Assembly (NCBI RefSeq): GCF_009728995.1
Contig: NZ_VTZW01000009.1
Span: forward strand, 739,644-803,643
Source of the DNA: Streptomonospora sp. PA3
GTDB lineage: Bacteria > Actinomycetota > Actinomycetes > Streptosporangiales > Streptosporangiaceae
Reading direction: 5' to 3'
DNA: 64,000 nucleotides
Shown: in pieces, positions 36,101 through 46,076 of the stretch
Position numbering within the stretch: the first letter of the stretch is position 1
Layout: the number at the start of each line of letters is the position of its first letter
The notes under the pieces: model-generated
Databases searched by the model: none
Told to the model about the DNA's origin: nothing
What the model saw: only the letters and a program-made list of their open reading frames with translations
Made by a program: the position numbers and the translations under genes

Positions 36101-36566
36101 GGTCGCTGGCGAGGGTGATCTCCAGCAGGTCGCGCGAATCCAGGCCCAGGATGGGGCGCCCGTCGGAGCCGAGATTGCCGATCCGGGCCAAATCCGCGGT
36201 GATGGCCTCGGCCGCCTCCATCGTGGGGGCGTACAGCAAATGGTGCACCTTTCGGGTCCGTTCGCCCCGTTTATAGATGGTGGAGATCTCCACGGACAGC
36301 ATGAAGCGCGACGGATTCCGACATGCGGGCGGTAGAGTGCGGAGCACCTCGGCCTCGATATCGGGGGCCAGCCGGAACAGCCCGGGCTCGGCGGGGACCA
36401 GTTTGGTACGCAACTCCTCGCGCCAGGCGGGGTGAGTGAAATCACCGGTGCCGACCACCCCAATGCCCTTGCGCGCCGCCCACCACGCCAGGTGCTCCAG
36501 GTCGCAATCCTTGCTGCAGGCCCGCGAGTACTTGGAGTGAATATGCAGATCTGCGTGGAACTCCAC
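33189..36566 (-). CDS. EndoQ-like PHP nuclease fused to UvrD/PcrA helicase
   Basis: 1125 residues. Residues 1-390 match the TIGR00375/endonuclease Q family: HADLHIHSKYS (metal HxH), GTGDFTHPAW, SNSDAHSP near 217, and a Cys cluster ending CPVCGKPL near 291. A helix-hairpin segment (EIVSEIKGVGPKSKRV) follows, then about 130 disordered residues. Residues 560-1110 form an SF1A helicase: AGPGTGKT near 577, AITFTRRAAEEL, ATFHRLG, ISVDEYQDVD, GDPDQAIYGFRGA, RNYRSN, TLHAAKGLEFPVVF and GLTRARHRLYLSRA. EndoQ nicks 5' of deaminated bases; UvrD unwinds from nicks. The C-terminus RQLRLL resembles a sliding-clamp-binding peptide. Single gene, own upstream region. Confidence 0.9.
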   Translation of the reverse strand: MEFHADLHIHSKYSRACSKDCDLEHLAWWAARKGIGVVGTGDFTHPAWREELRTKLVPAEPGLFRLAPDIEAEVLRTLPPACRNPSRFMLSVEISTIYKRGERTRKVHHLLYAPTMEAAEAITADLARIGNLGSDGRPILGLDSRDLLEITLASDPGSYLVPAHVWTPWFAVLGSKSGFDAIGDCYADLADNIFAIETGLSSDPEMNWTVSSLDSYTQVSNSDAHSPPMLAREATRFDTDLDYYAMRRALETGDGFRGTVEFFPEEGKYHLDGHRKCGVRMEPDATREHSGRCPVCGKPLTVGVSHRVFELADRPIGHRPAGAAGFTSLVPLPEIVSEIKGVGPKSKRVQGEVARLVGELGSELDILTCVPLDEVARAGGTLLGEAVTRLRAGAVVRDAGYDGEYGTIHMFAPGELAAADSAPALFDTGDLAPGPRQGSPRRRGTAPRTGGGAGSESGGRGGAAPESGPGGADPRSGGDDSAAGPGGPRAAAPSGGALADHTPVPAAIAARPAAAVSAAVDARPGAAPEAEPAEPPTLFPGEAGAGTARAAVRSVLDGLDPEQRAAAAAPGGPLLIVAGPGTGKTRTLTRRIAHLVAEQGVPAAGFLAITFTRRAAEELAERLADLLGEGAGDITVATFHRLGLLILREQHERAGLSAGFGIADTARREEIAAGVAGSPQEGRRLLARRDSGEAAEAEEAAYERRLRELDLVDFTDLVALPVRLLGADAELAERYRRRWPWISVDEYQDVDERQYALLRLLTGPGGNLTAIGDPDQAIYGFRGADVGFFLRFTADFPGASTVRLGRNYRSNAAIVDAAVQAIAPSSLVPGRELRAVGDFTDPPRIGVHVAADERAEASFVARSIDRLLGGTSWHSLDSGRVTGDGDGGLSFSDFCVLYRTDAQSEAVMRAFNTAGVPYQKRSHDRLLARPGVGLLADELPRHPAGPLVDRVRSAVGLLCERHAADAELCADLRTAGELVLPLARECGADLGEFLSALALGAEVDALDPRADRVALLTLHAAKGLEFPVVFLMGCDDGWLPFRLPGAPREAGDAGEAEERRLFFVGLTRARHRLYLSRARRRTRRGTAADTVASPFLSAIDPGLTMPVDEESAARRRPRDRQLRLL

Positions 36567-37160
36567 GGTGAGGTCCTCTCAATGCCCACGGTGACCGGGC
36601 CGTGCGGGGGAACGCGCGGAAGCGGAAGTCGTGTCGGCTCTCTCGCCCGCCGATGTCCGACTCGCTCTCGGTCAGGGTGCCACGATCCCACAACTGCCGG
36701 TGCGCCTGTCGAAGCTTATGCCGACCGGGGTGGGAGAGCCGTATACGACCAGGTAATGTATGCATTGCGGAGGAGATCTCCGAGGTAGGGGCAGGGCTTC
36801 TTCCGCCGGCCCGCCGCGGGGCGGCGCTCATCCATATGCGCGATCGCCGGCGGCCGCAATCCCGGCCGCATCGGGTCGCGGGGCGCTGTCATTTCTATGG
36901 CGATTCGGTCGCGGCCGAGTCCGCGGAGGAGGTCCGCCGAGCCTCGGGACGCCTGGAACCCCTTATGCGGCGGGCTTTTGGGATCGGCAGGCAGCGATCC
37001 CCGGGGCAGGGGCCGCACAGGTGTGAAAGGTGTCTATGATGTCGGGGTCCGCGTTCGTTGTATGCGGGGCCGTACCGGCCGGCCGCCGATCCGAGTCGGC
37101 GGCGCCCCTCCGTGGGGCAATTGCTGCATAAAGTGACGCCAAGGAAGGGGTGTGCGCGCG
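36567..37160. other. Divergent intergenic region
   Basis: About 590 bp between the helicase gene (minus) and a small membrane protein gene (plus). An AT-richer patch GTATACGACCAGGTAATGTATGC (36740-36763) could hold promoters, followed by a GGAGATCTCC palindrome (36774-36783). No family-like ORF and no LexA box were seen. Confidence 0.4.
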
Positions 37161-37436
37161 ATGGGGGACGTTTTGTCGGCGCTGCTCCCCCCGGCTGTCG
37201 TCGCGGCCGTCTTCTGCACGTTCGTGGTGAAGCTGCTCCGCAAGGAGATGGCTCCCAGAACGTCTGACGGGCGACTGGTCAGCGAGTCCGACAAGTCTTC
37301 CGGTCGCGCATCCGCAGACGCCGCAACGGCGTCGCGGCCGCGGTCGGACGCCCTTGCGGAGGAAGACGGGGCAAAGAGCGCAGACGGTTCCGGACCGGAA
37401 CTTCCCGGAGATGGACCGGACCAGGCAGACCGCTAA
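37161..37436 (+). CDS. Small single-pass membrane protein
   Basis: 91 residues from the ATG at 37161; AAGGAAGGGG lies upstream, and a GTG at 37152 is a possible alternative start. An N-terminal membrane helix (LLPPAVVAAVFCTFVVKLL) is followed by a basic stop-transfer sequence (RKE) and a 60-residue hydrophilic tail rich in Ser, Asp, Ala and Gly. Family not recognised. It precedes lsr2 by about 230 bp on the same strand. Confidence 0.6.
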   Translation: MGDVLSALLPPAVVAAVFCTFVVKLLRKEMAPRTSDGRLVSESDKSSGRASADAATASRPRSDALAEEDGAKSADGSGPELPGDGPDQADR

Positions 37437-37617
37437 CCGGCGACGCGCGTGAAAGGGGCGGCGCGTCCCCGGCCTTAACGACTCCGCCCGGTCGCAGGGG
37501 GCGCGGGTCTGTATGGCCGGCGAGTTGGGATTTGCTCCGGGCGCGCGGCCCGGGCATAGGCTGGACAGGTTTTCGGCCGCGTGGAGAATTGTCTTCTGCG
37601 TTCTCTCCGGATAGCTT

Positions 37618-37654
37618 TATATTCAGGTGCCATCGCACCGCTCTGCTGGAAAGG
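37618..37654 (+). promoter_or_regulatory. lsr2 promoter -10 and ribosome-binding site
   Basis: TATATT at 37618-37623 is a near-consensus -10 element with a weak -35 (TTCTGC, 18 bp upstream). GGAAAGG at 37648-37654 is the Shine-Dalgarno sequence for the ATG at 37663. Confidence 0.5.
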
Positions 37655-37662
37655 TTCTATCT

Positions 37663-38001
37663 ATGGCACAAAAGGTTCAGGTGCTTCTCGTCGACGATCT
37701 GGACGGCGGCGAGGCCGAGGAGACCGTTTCGTTCGGGGTTGACGGTTCCTCCTACGAAATCGACCTCAGCGCCGGCAACGCCACCAAGCTGCGCGAAGCT
37801 CTCGCCCCCTACGTCGAGGCCGCACGCAAGGCCCCGTCCAAGAGCGGCGGGCGCGGCGGCAAGCGCCAGCAGCGCAACGCCCCCAGCCGCGAGCGCAGCG
37901 CCGAGATCCGGGCGTGGGCGAAGGCCGCGGGAAAGCAGGTCAACGAGCGCGGCAGGATCCCGGCGGCCATCGTCGCCGAGTACGAGGCCGCCCAGCGCTG
38001 A
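37663..38001 (+). CDS. lsr2: Lsr2 nucleoid-associated protein
   Basis: 112 residues. This is an H-NS-like DNA-bridging protein that silences AT-rich and horizontally acquired genes in actinobacteria. The N-terminal oligomerisation domain is AQKVQVLLVDDLDGGEAEETVSFGVDG...YEIDLSAGNATKLREALAPYV. A basic linker (KSGGRGGKRQQRN) leads to the DNA-binding domain, IRAWAKAAGKQVNERGRIPA, whose RGR loop inserts in the AT-rich minor groove. Adjacent to clpC, as in Streptomyces. Confidence 0.97.
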   Translation: MAQKVQVLLVDDLDGGEAEETVSFGVDGSSYEIDLSAGNATKLREALAPYVEAARKAPSKSGGRGGKRQQRNAPSRERSAEIRAWAKAAGKQVNERGRIPAAIVAEYEAAQR

Positions 38002-38144
38002 GCCCCCGCTTCGGCGCCGGCTTGCGAGTGGCGGTTGCGCGGAGCTCTCCGGACCCGGGAGACCCGCGCAAGGCCATTACCTGCCGGACACCTCGCGGCC
38101 GGCCCTTGTTCGCTGAGAGCAAATCCGCGCGCGAATGCGCGTTC

Positions 38145-38185
38145 ACGGCCCGTGTGCCCTCGCAGTATCGGGGCACACGGGCCGT
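38145..38185 (+). terminator. Long perfect stem-loop between lsr2 and clpC
   Basis: ACGGCCCGTGTGCCC (38145-38159) is exactly inverted at 38171-38185, a 15-bp stem with an 11-base loop. It probably ends lsr2 transcription. Its right arm touches the candidate ClgR site. Confidence 0.7.
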
Positions 38186-38200
38186 TCGCTTGCGGCGTAG
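38184..38200 (+). promoter_or_regulatory. Candidate ClgR operator upstream of clpC
   Basis: GTTCGCTTGCGGCGTAG contains the CGC-N5-GCG core (38187-38197) described for ClgR, the activator of clp genes in actinobacteria, with a T before it and TAG after it as expected. It lies 258 bp before the clpC start, in the 38002-38454 gap, which otherwise shows no gene. Confidence 0.45.
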
Positions 38201-38454
38201 TCGGAACACTCAGCCCCCGATAGGTAGTTGGATGAGGATGAACGCCCTATCGTCGGGGAAAGTCTCTGGCACGGAGGGTTGGCAGCAGCCGTCCGTGCGG
38301 GATGTGTTCGTCGGGTGAGCCGGTGCGAAGCCGCTCGCTTGGTGGACGGGTGCGGAAGCGCCTCCACGGGGCTTTCCCCTGAGGGGCCGTAATGCGGAAA
38401 GCGAGGGTCGGAACTTCCGTCCCTGCCTGACCGCTCTGTGAGGAGCGACGAGAC

Positions 38455-40965
<2,511 letters not shown>

Positions 40966-40975
40966 CACCCGACCT

Positions 40976-41010
40976 CAAGGGGGGGCGGTCCTTCGGGGCC
41001 GCCCCCCTTG
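40976..41010 (+). terminator. Intrinsic-type terminator after clpC
   Basis: A CAAGGGGGG-CGG-CC stem with a TTCG tetraloop pairs with GGCCGCCCCCCTTG, 11 bp after the clpC stop codon. Confidence 0.85.
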
Positions 41011-41021
41011 GTGTCTCGCGG

Positions 41022-41596
41022 CGTCTGAAAGCGCGGGGCCTGCTCCGCAGGAACTCACCGGGTACCACCTGGGGCGGCCGCCATCGGGGTTGCGGCAATG
41101 GGTGCGCCTCGCGTAGCGCGGTCCGCCCGCCCGTCAGCCCGCCGCCACCCCAGCGGAGACGCTTCGCGTCACGTGCCCGCCCGTCAGCCCGCCACCACCC
41201 CAACGGAGACGCTTCGCGCCACGTGCCCGCCCGCCGGCCCGCCACCGCCCCAACGGAGACGCTGCGCGTCACGTGCCCGCCCGTCAGCCCGCCGCCACCC
41301 CAACGGAGACGCTTCGCGTCACTTGTTTGCTTGCCGCCGAGCGCACGCGAATCTTCCCAGGTGGAGCCGCACCACCGGTGGCGGGACTCTGGCGCGAAGG
41401 TGCGCCGTGCGCTCGGCGGCAAGCCGGCTCTGAACAGGTACGTGGCGCGCAGCGCCTCCGTTAGGGGCGGTGGCGGGTGACGGGCGGGATTCGCGCAACC
41501 CAGCCCCATTGCCGCAACCTCTGTGGTGGCCGACCCCGCATGATTCCCGGTGGGTTCCTGGAAAGCGGCACCCCTGCCGTTCTCAACCGCGGCCTA
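41022..41596 (+). repeat. MITE-like dispersed element, copy 3, expanded (about 575 bp)
   Basis: The element carries the same arms as the other copies: TTGCGGCAATGGGTGCG against CCCATTGCCGCAACC, and CTTGCCGCCGAGCGCACG against CGTGCGCTCGGCGGCAAG. It has long outer arms on both sides (GGAACTCACCGGGTACCACC on the left, inverted as CCCGGTGGGTTCCTGG on the right) and ends near GGCCTA. It is about twice the length of the others, partly because of a 50-bp tandem array at 41121-41325. Confidence 0.8.
41121..41325 (+). repeat. 50-bp tandem repeat, about four units
   Basis: Units start at 41161, 41211 and 41261 with a partial unit before and after; period exactly 50 bp. The core is CCCGCCCGTCAGCCCGCC followed by ACCCCAACGGAGACGCTTCG. 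One inverted, shorter relative (CTCCGTTAGGGGCGGTGG) lies at 41456. There are no unique spacers, so it is not a CRISPR. Confidence 0.85.
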
Positions 41597-41670
41597 AGCG
41601 CCTCGCACGGCCGACTGTGGACCGAGGCCGCGCCTGTCGTACCCGGCCGGGGGCCGATAGAGTTCCGGCC

Positions 41671-42576
41671 GTGGTTCCTCCCGATGACAGCGCCCAGCAC
41701 CAGCAGCAGCCCGCGGCAGGCGGGCCGCCCCCGCCGCACGGGGCCCCGTCCGGCCCGCAGCCCGCGGGCCCGCCGCCGTGGCAGCAGGGCAGCGGGCCCC
41801 AGCAGGGCCAAGGGGGCTACGGCCCCCAGGGCGCCGCTCCGCACGGACCGCCGCCGGGGCAGCCCGGCCCGCCCGGTCCGCCCCCGGGGCCGCCCGGACA
41901 CCCCCCGAACCAGCCGCCCCACGGCCCCTACGGCCCCGTTCCGGCGGGCGCCGCGCCGAAGCGCCGCTCCTCGGGCGCCCTGTGGTGGATCCTGGGCGCG
42001 GGCGCACTGGTACTCGTCCTGGTGCTCGTCGGCGGCGGAGTGGCCGCCTATCTGCTACTCGGCGACAGCGGCGGATCCACCACCGCCGAGGGCGACCTGC
42101 CCGGCCGCGTCGAACCCGGCGACATCGAAGGCGTGCGCACCTTCGACAACCTGTCGGCCGCGCACACCGAGGAGTACGTCCCCTACGACCTCCATCCGCC
42201 GCCCGGCGGCAAGCACCACCCCGTGTGGCAGAACTGCGGCGTCTACACCGAGCCGCTGATGCCCGAGCACGCCGTCCACTCGCTGGAGCACGGCGCCGTG
42301 TGGATCTCCTACAAGGACGACCTGCCCGGTGACTACGCGATGACGCTGCAGGAGCTCTACCGCGAGGGCGACTACCTGCTCATCAGCCCCGGACACACCC
42401 TCCAGCGCGAGAACGTCGTCGCCGTGGCCTGGGGCAAGCGGCTCGTGGTCGAGGAGCCCGACGACCCGCGCCTGGTGGAGTTCCTCAACACCTACGTGCA
42501 GGGGCCGCAGACCCCCGAGCCGGGAGCCCCCTGCAGCGGCGGCACCGGCGCCACCCTGGAGACGGACACGGCCTGA
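41671..42576 (+). CDS. DUF3105 membrane protein with Pro-rich N-terminus
   Basis: 301 residues from the GTG at 41671. The first 90 residues are Pro/Gly/Gln-rich and cytoplasmic. One membrane helix follows (LWWILGAGALVLVLVLVGGG). The extracytoplasmic DUF3105 domain has conserved His/Tyr-rich motifs (EEYVPYDLHPPPGGKHH, VYTEPLMPEHAVHSLEHGAV). Two cysteines (WQNCGVY and GAPCSGG) may form a disulfide. Function is unknown; the family sits near mutY or copper genes in actinobacteria. It is convergent with mutY across a long hairpin. Confidence 0.85.
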   Translation: MVPPDDSAQHQQQPAAGGPPPPHGAPSGPQPAGPPPWQQGSGPQQGQGGYGPQGAAPHGPPPGQPGPPGPPPGPPGHPPNQPPHGPYGPVPAGAAPKRRSSGALWWILGAGALVLVLVLVGGGVAAYLLLGDSGGSTTAEGDLPGRVEPGDIEGVRTFDNLSAAHTEEYVPYDLHPPPGGKHHPVWQNCGVYTEPLMPEHAVHSLEHGAVWISYKDDLPGDYAMTLQELYREGDYLLISPGHTLQRENVVAVAWGKRLVVEEPDDPRLVEFLNTYVQGPQTPEPGAPCSGGTGATLETDTA

Positions 42577-42589
42577 CGGGCGCTGCGCG

Positions 42590-42665
42590 GGAGGGCGGCA
42601 CGGCCCGATACCGCGCGGCCGGTGCGCGTGCGCGCGGCGGCCGCGCCGGGGCCGTGCCGCCCTCC
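42590..42665. terminator. Bidirectional terminator between DUF3105 gene and mutY
   Basis: GGAGGGCGGCACGGCCC (42590-42606) is exactly inverted at 42649-42665, a 17-bp stem; the loop is itself G+C-rich and could pair further. It lies between convergent stop codons at 42576 and 42667. Confidence 0.8.
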
Positions 42666-42666
42666 G

Positions 42667-43542
42667 TCAGCCGGGCAGGGCGTAGGTGCCGTCCTCCAGC
42701 GGGTCCACCAGGCCGTCGGCCACCAGCGCATCCAGCGCGCGCTCGCGCTGCACCGGCTCCTGCCAGACCACGTCCAGGGCCGACTTGGGCACCGGCGCGG
42801 GCGACTCCCGCAGCACCGCCAGCAGCCTGCCGCGCACCTGGCGGTCGGTGCCGGCGTAGGTCTGGCCGCGCCGCGGCGGGCCGTCGTAGGCGGGCTTTCC
42901 GGCCAGCCGCCAGGCGCACTGGGCGGCGACGGGGCAGTCCGCGCAGGCGGGCGAGCGCGCGGTGCACACCAGGGCGCCCAGCTCCATCACCGCCACGGCC
43001 CAGCGGGCGGCCACGGCCGGATCCGGCGGCACCAGCGACTCCGCCAGCGCCACCTCGGCCTTTGACTGAGATTTCGGCGGATACTGCACGCCCGTGTGGG
43101 CCCGTGCCAGCACCCGGCGCACGTTGGTGTCGAGCACCGCGTGGCGCTGGCCGAAGGCGAAGCTGGCCACCGCCGCCGCCGTGTAGGAGCCCACGCCGGG
43201 CAGCGCGAGCAGGTCGGCGTGGGAGGAGGGGACCTCGCCGCCGTGGCGGTCCACGATGGCGCAGGCGGCGGCGTGCAGGTTCAGCGCGCGGCGCGGATAG
43301 CCCAGGCGGTTCCACATCCGCACCGCCTCGCCCGAAGGCTCGGCGGCGAGGTCGGCGGGCGCGGGCCAGCGCTCCAGCCACGCCTCCCAGGCGGGCAGCA
43401 CCCGCACGACGGGTGTCTGCTGGAGCATGATCTCGCTGACCAGGATCGACCAGGGGGTGGCGTCGTCGCGCCGCCAGGGCAGATCGCGGGCATTGGTCTC
43501 GTACCACGCGAGAACGGCTGTGCTGTAAGGGTTGTCGAACAT
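42667..43542 (-). CDS. mutY: A/G-specific adenine DNA glycosylase
   Basis: 291 residues. It removes adenine mispaired with 8-oxoguanine. RDLPWRRDDATPWSILVSEI and MLQQTPVVRVLPAWEAWL are the N-terminal MutY segments. The helix-hairpin-helix LPGVGSYTAAAVASFAFGQR near 113 and AVLDTNVRRVL (catalytic Asp) follow. The iron-sulfur cluster ligands are C-x6-C-x2-C-x5-C around 192. It is shorter than E. coli MutY, so the C-terminal 8-oxoguanine-recognition domain is reduced. No clear Shine-Dalgarno is seen before the ATG. Divergent from the next gene. Confidence 0.95.
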   Translation of the reverse strand: MFDNPYSTAVLAWYETNARDLPWRRDDATPWSILVSEIMLQQTPVVRVLPAWEAWLERWPAPADLAAEPSGEAVRMWNRLGYPRRALNLHAAACAIVDRHGGEVPSSHADLLALPGVGSYTAAAVASFAFGQRHAVLDTNVRRVLARAHTGVQYPPKSQSKAEVALAESLVPPDPAVAARWAVAVMELGALVCTARSPACADCPVAAQCAWRLAGKPAYDGPPRRGQTYAGTDRQVRGRLLAVLRESPAPVPKSALDVVWQEPVQRERALDALVADGLVDPLEDGTYALPG

Positions 43543-43608
43543 GTCAATCGATATGCGGATCGGCGGGTTGAGTAGGTGCGGCGCCGGGAAACCCGGAATA
43601 CTGCGCCC

Positions 43609-44409
43609 ATGGCGTCAAGTGCTGGACAACCGGGGCCGGTGAGTCCCGAGACATATTGGAGAAGGCGTGTCTTCGTGCTGGTGGGTCTCTTCGTTGTCGT
43701 GGCGCTGATCACCTACGCGTGCACCCGGCCGTCGTCACCCGACGGCGGCGAGGCATCCGGCACATCCGAGAGCCCGACGCCCGAGGAGTCGTCGCCGCCC
43801 AGTGTCTCATCCCCGCCCCCCAGCGCCTCCCCCAGCCCTTCCGCCGGCGCCGGCCAGGACGCCGAAGGCGGCGGCGGATCGGCCGGCGGCGGCACGGGAT
43901 CCGGAGGCGGAGCGGACGCGGGCGACTCCGGCGACGAGTCGGGCGGCGGCTCCGGGGAGGACGACGGGGGAGGCTCCGGCGACTCCGAGGGCTACGCCGC
44001 CCCCGAGAACCCCGACGACCCCTGCCGCCCCTCCGACGTGGTGGTGACCCTCAAGACCGACAAGAGCGACTACGACTGGAACGACAAGCCCGAGTTCAAA
44101 CTCACCCTGGTCAACACCGAGGAGCAGACCTGCACGGTCGACGTTGGGCCCAAGACCCTGAAGCTGGTCATCACCTCCGGTGACGACCGCATCTTCTCCA
44201 CCGCCGACTGCGCGAAGGGCTCGGCCTCCGACAAGCAGCGGCTCCAGCGCGGGGTCCCCTTCACCACGACCGTGACCTGGGACCGCTCGCGTTCCTGGAA
44301 GGACTGCCCCGACCGGGACGTCAAGGCCAAGCGGCCGGGGACCTATGTGGTCCGGCTGCACAGCGACTACGACCACGGCGTCGAGCCGCAGGTGTTCCGG
44401 CTGAACTGA
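43609..44409 (+). CDS. Membrane-anchored secreted protein, Ser/Gly-rich linker, beta domain
   Basis: 266 residues from the ATG at 43609. A membrane anchor (VFVLVGLFVVVALITYACTR) near residues 20-40 is followed by a 100-residue Ser/Pro/Gly/Glu/Asp linker. A beta-rich extracytoplasmic domain ends it (PSDVVVTLKTDKSDYDWNDK, FKLTLVNTEEQTCTVDVG, KLVITSGDDRIFSTADC), with a likely disulfide and an immunoglobulin-like pattern. Conserved in actinobacteria between mutY and radA; function unknown. It is convergent with radA, with a terminator between. Confidence 0.8.
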   Translation: MASSAGQPGPVSPETYWRRRVFVLVGLFVVVALITYACTRPSSPDGGEASGTSESPTPEESSPPSVSSPPPSASPSPSAGAGQDAEGGGGSAGGGTGSGGGADAGDSGDESGGGSGEDDGGGSGDSEGYAAPENPDDPCRPSDVVVTLKTDKSDYDWNDKPEFKLTLVNTEEQTCTVDVGPKTLKLVITSGDDRIFSTADCAKGSASDKQRLQRGVPFTTTVTWDRSRSWKDCPDRDVKAKRPGTYVVRLHSDYDHGVEPQVFRLN

Positions 44410-44430
44410 CCCGCCCCCGATACGACCTCC

Positions 44431-44458
44431 GCGCCGACCGGGCCAGCCCGGTCGGCGC
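44431..44458. terminator. Terminator between convergent genes
   Basis: GCGCCGACCGGG and its exact complement, 12-bp stem with a CCAG loop, followed by TTTCG on the plus strand. It serves the secreted-protein gene and possibly radA. Confidence 0.8.
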
Positions 44459-44478
44459 TTTCGCGGGGCGGCACGGCG

Positions 44479-45840
44479 TCAGCCGGCCTGCGGCGCCGGG
44501 AAGGCCGACCGCAGGGCGCCGCCGATGTCGTCGACGCCCACGACTTCCAGGCCCTCGACGGGCTCCTCGCTGTGGCGCGGCACGATGGCCCGGGTGAAGC
44601 CCAGCCGCTGCGCCTCGACCAGCCGCCGCTGGACCCCCGTGACCGCCCGGACGTCGCCGGCCAGCCCGACCTCGCCGATGGCGACCAGGCCCCGCGGCAG
44701 CGCCTCGTCGCGCACCGAGCCGGCCACGGCCAGCGCCAGCGCCAGGTCGACCGAGGGTTCGCCCAGCCGCACCCCGCCCACGGTGGAGGCGTAGACGTCG
44801 GCACCGGCGATGCGCACCCGCGCACGGCGTTCCAGCACCGCCATGACCATGTTCACCCGCGCGGAGTCGAGCCCGGAGTTGGCGCGGCGCGGCTGCGGCA
44901 GGTTGGAGGAGGCCACCAGCGCCTGCACCTCGGCGATGAGCGGGCGCCGGCCCTCAAGCGTGACGGTGACGCAGGTGCCGGGTACCGGCTCGTTGCGGCG
45001 GGTGAGGAACAGGCCGCTGGGATCGGGAAGCCCGAGGATGCCGGAGTCGGTCAGCTCGAAGCAGCCGATCTCGTCGGTGGGGCCGTAGCGGTTCTTGACC
45101 GCGCGCAGCATGCGCAGCTGGGAGTGGCGGTCGCCCTCGAACTGCAGCACGACGTCGACCAGGTGCTCCAGCAGCCGGGGCCCGGCGATGGAGCCGTCCT
45201 TGGTGACGTGGCCGACCAGCACCGTGGCGATGCCGCGCTCCTTGGCCAGCCGGATCAGGGCCCCCGCCACCTCGCGCACCTGGGTGACGCCGCCGGGCAC
45301 GCCCGCCACGTCCGGCGAGCTCATGGTCTGCACGGAGTCGACGATCAGCAGCGCGGGGGAGACGGCGTCGACGTGGCTGACCAGCGACGCCACCGAGGTC
45401 TCGGCCGCCAGGTACAGCTTGGGCGACAGCGCTCCGAGGCGGTCCGCGCGCAGCCGCACCTGTCCGGTCGACTCCTCGCCCGTCACATAGAGCACCGGCC
45501 CGGAGTCGGCGCACAGGGCGGCGACCTCCAGCAGCAGCGTGGACTTGCCCACGCCGGGCTCGCCCGCCAGCAGCATGACGCCGCCGGGCACGACGCCGCC
45601 GCCCAGGACGCGATCGAGCTCGTCCAGCCCGGTGGGGGAGGCGTGCGCGGTCTCGACGCTGATCTCGGTGATGGGCCGGGCCGCCGTGGTGACCCGTGCC
45701 GGGGCGATCACGGTGGTGGAGGGCGCGCCGGACTCCTCGACGGTGCCCCACGCCTGGCACTCACCGCAGCGCCCGACCCACTTGAGGGTGGTCCAGCCGC
45801 ATTCACTGCAGCGGAAGGTGGTCTTCGCAGCCTTGGCCAT
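44479..45840 (-). CDS. radA: DNA repair protein RadA
   Basis: 453 residues from the ATG at 45840, chosen because MAKAAKTTFRCSECGWTTLK is the family N-terminus; longer frames upstream are not conserved. A zinc finger (CSEC...CGEC) is followed by a RecA-like ATPase (Walker A GEPGVGKST near 92) and the KNRYG motif (VKNRYGPTDEIG). The C-terminal Lon-protease-like domain includes VAIGEVGLAGDVRAV. RadA is a branch-migration helicase for recombination intermediates. In relatives disA usually lies between radA and mutY, but here the space holds only a terminator. Confidence 0.96.
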   Translation of the reverse strand: MAKAAKTTFRCSECGWTTLKWVGRCGECQAWGTVEESGAPSTTVIAPARVTTAARPITEISVETAHASPTGLDELDRVLGGGVVPGGVMLLAGEPGVGKSTLLLEVAALCADSGPVLYVTGEESTGQVRLRADRLGALSPKLYLAAETSVASLVSHVDAVSPALLIVDSVQTMSSPDVAGVPGGVTQVREVAGALIRLAKERGIATVLVGHVTKDGSIAGPRLLEHLVDVVLQFEGDRHSQLRMLRAVKNRYGPTDEIGCFELTDSGILGLPDPSGLFLTRRNEPVPGTCVTVTLEGRRPLIAEVQALVASSNLPQPRRANSGLDSARVNMVMAVLERRARVRIAGADVYASTVGGVRLGEPSVDLALALAVAGSVRDEALPRGLVAIGEVGLAGDVRAVTGVQRRLVEAQRLGFTRAIVPRHSEEPVEGLEVVGVDDIGGALRSAFPAPQAG

Positions 45841-46076
45841 GGCTGCACCGTAGCGGTCGGCGACGACACCGCGGACCGGCGCGGGCGCGGCCTGTGGAAT
45901 CCGGCCGCCCCTGCGGTTACGCTCGGTCACGTCCCTGCCGCTCCCGACTCCTGGCCGGTTGCGGCCAGTGTCGTTTACCGCATGCATTCGAGTGGTGACA
46001 TAGAGAAGCGGCGCGCCGTTCGACCGCCCCACCCCGCCGGCCCGGTCCGGCACCCGCACGCACCCAGGAGCCGCCC

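Noticed and set aside
41121-41325. CRISPR-like regular array
   Set aside because: The 50-bp units abut directly with no unique spacers, and no cas gene is near.
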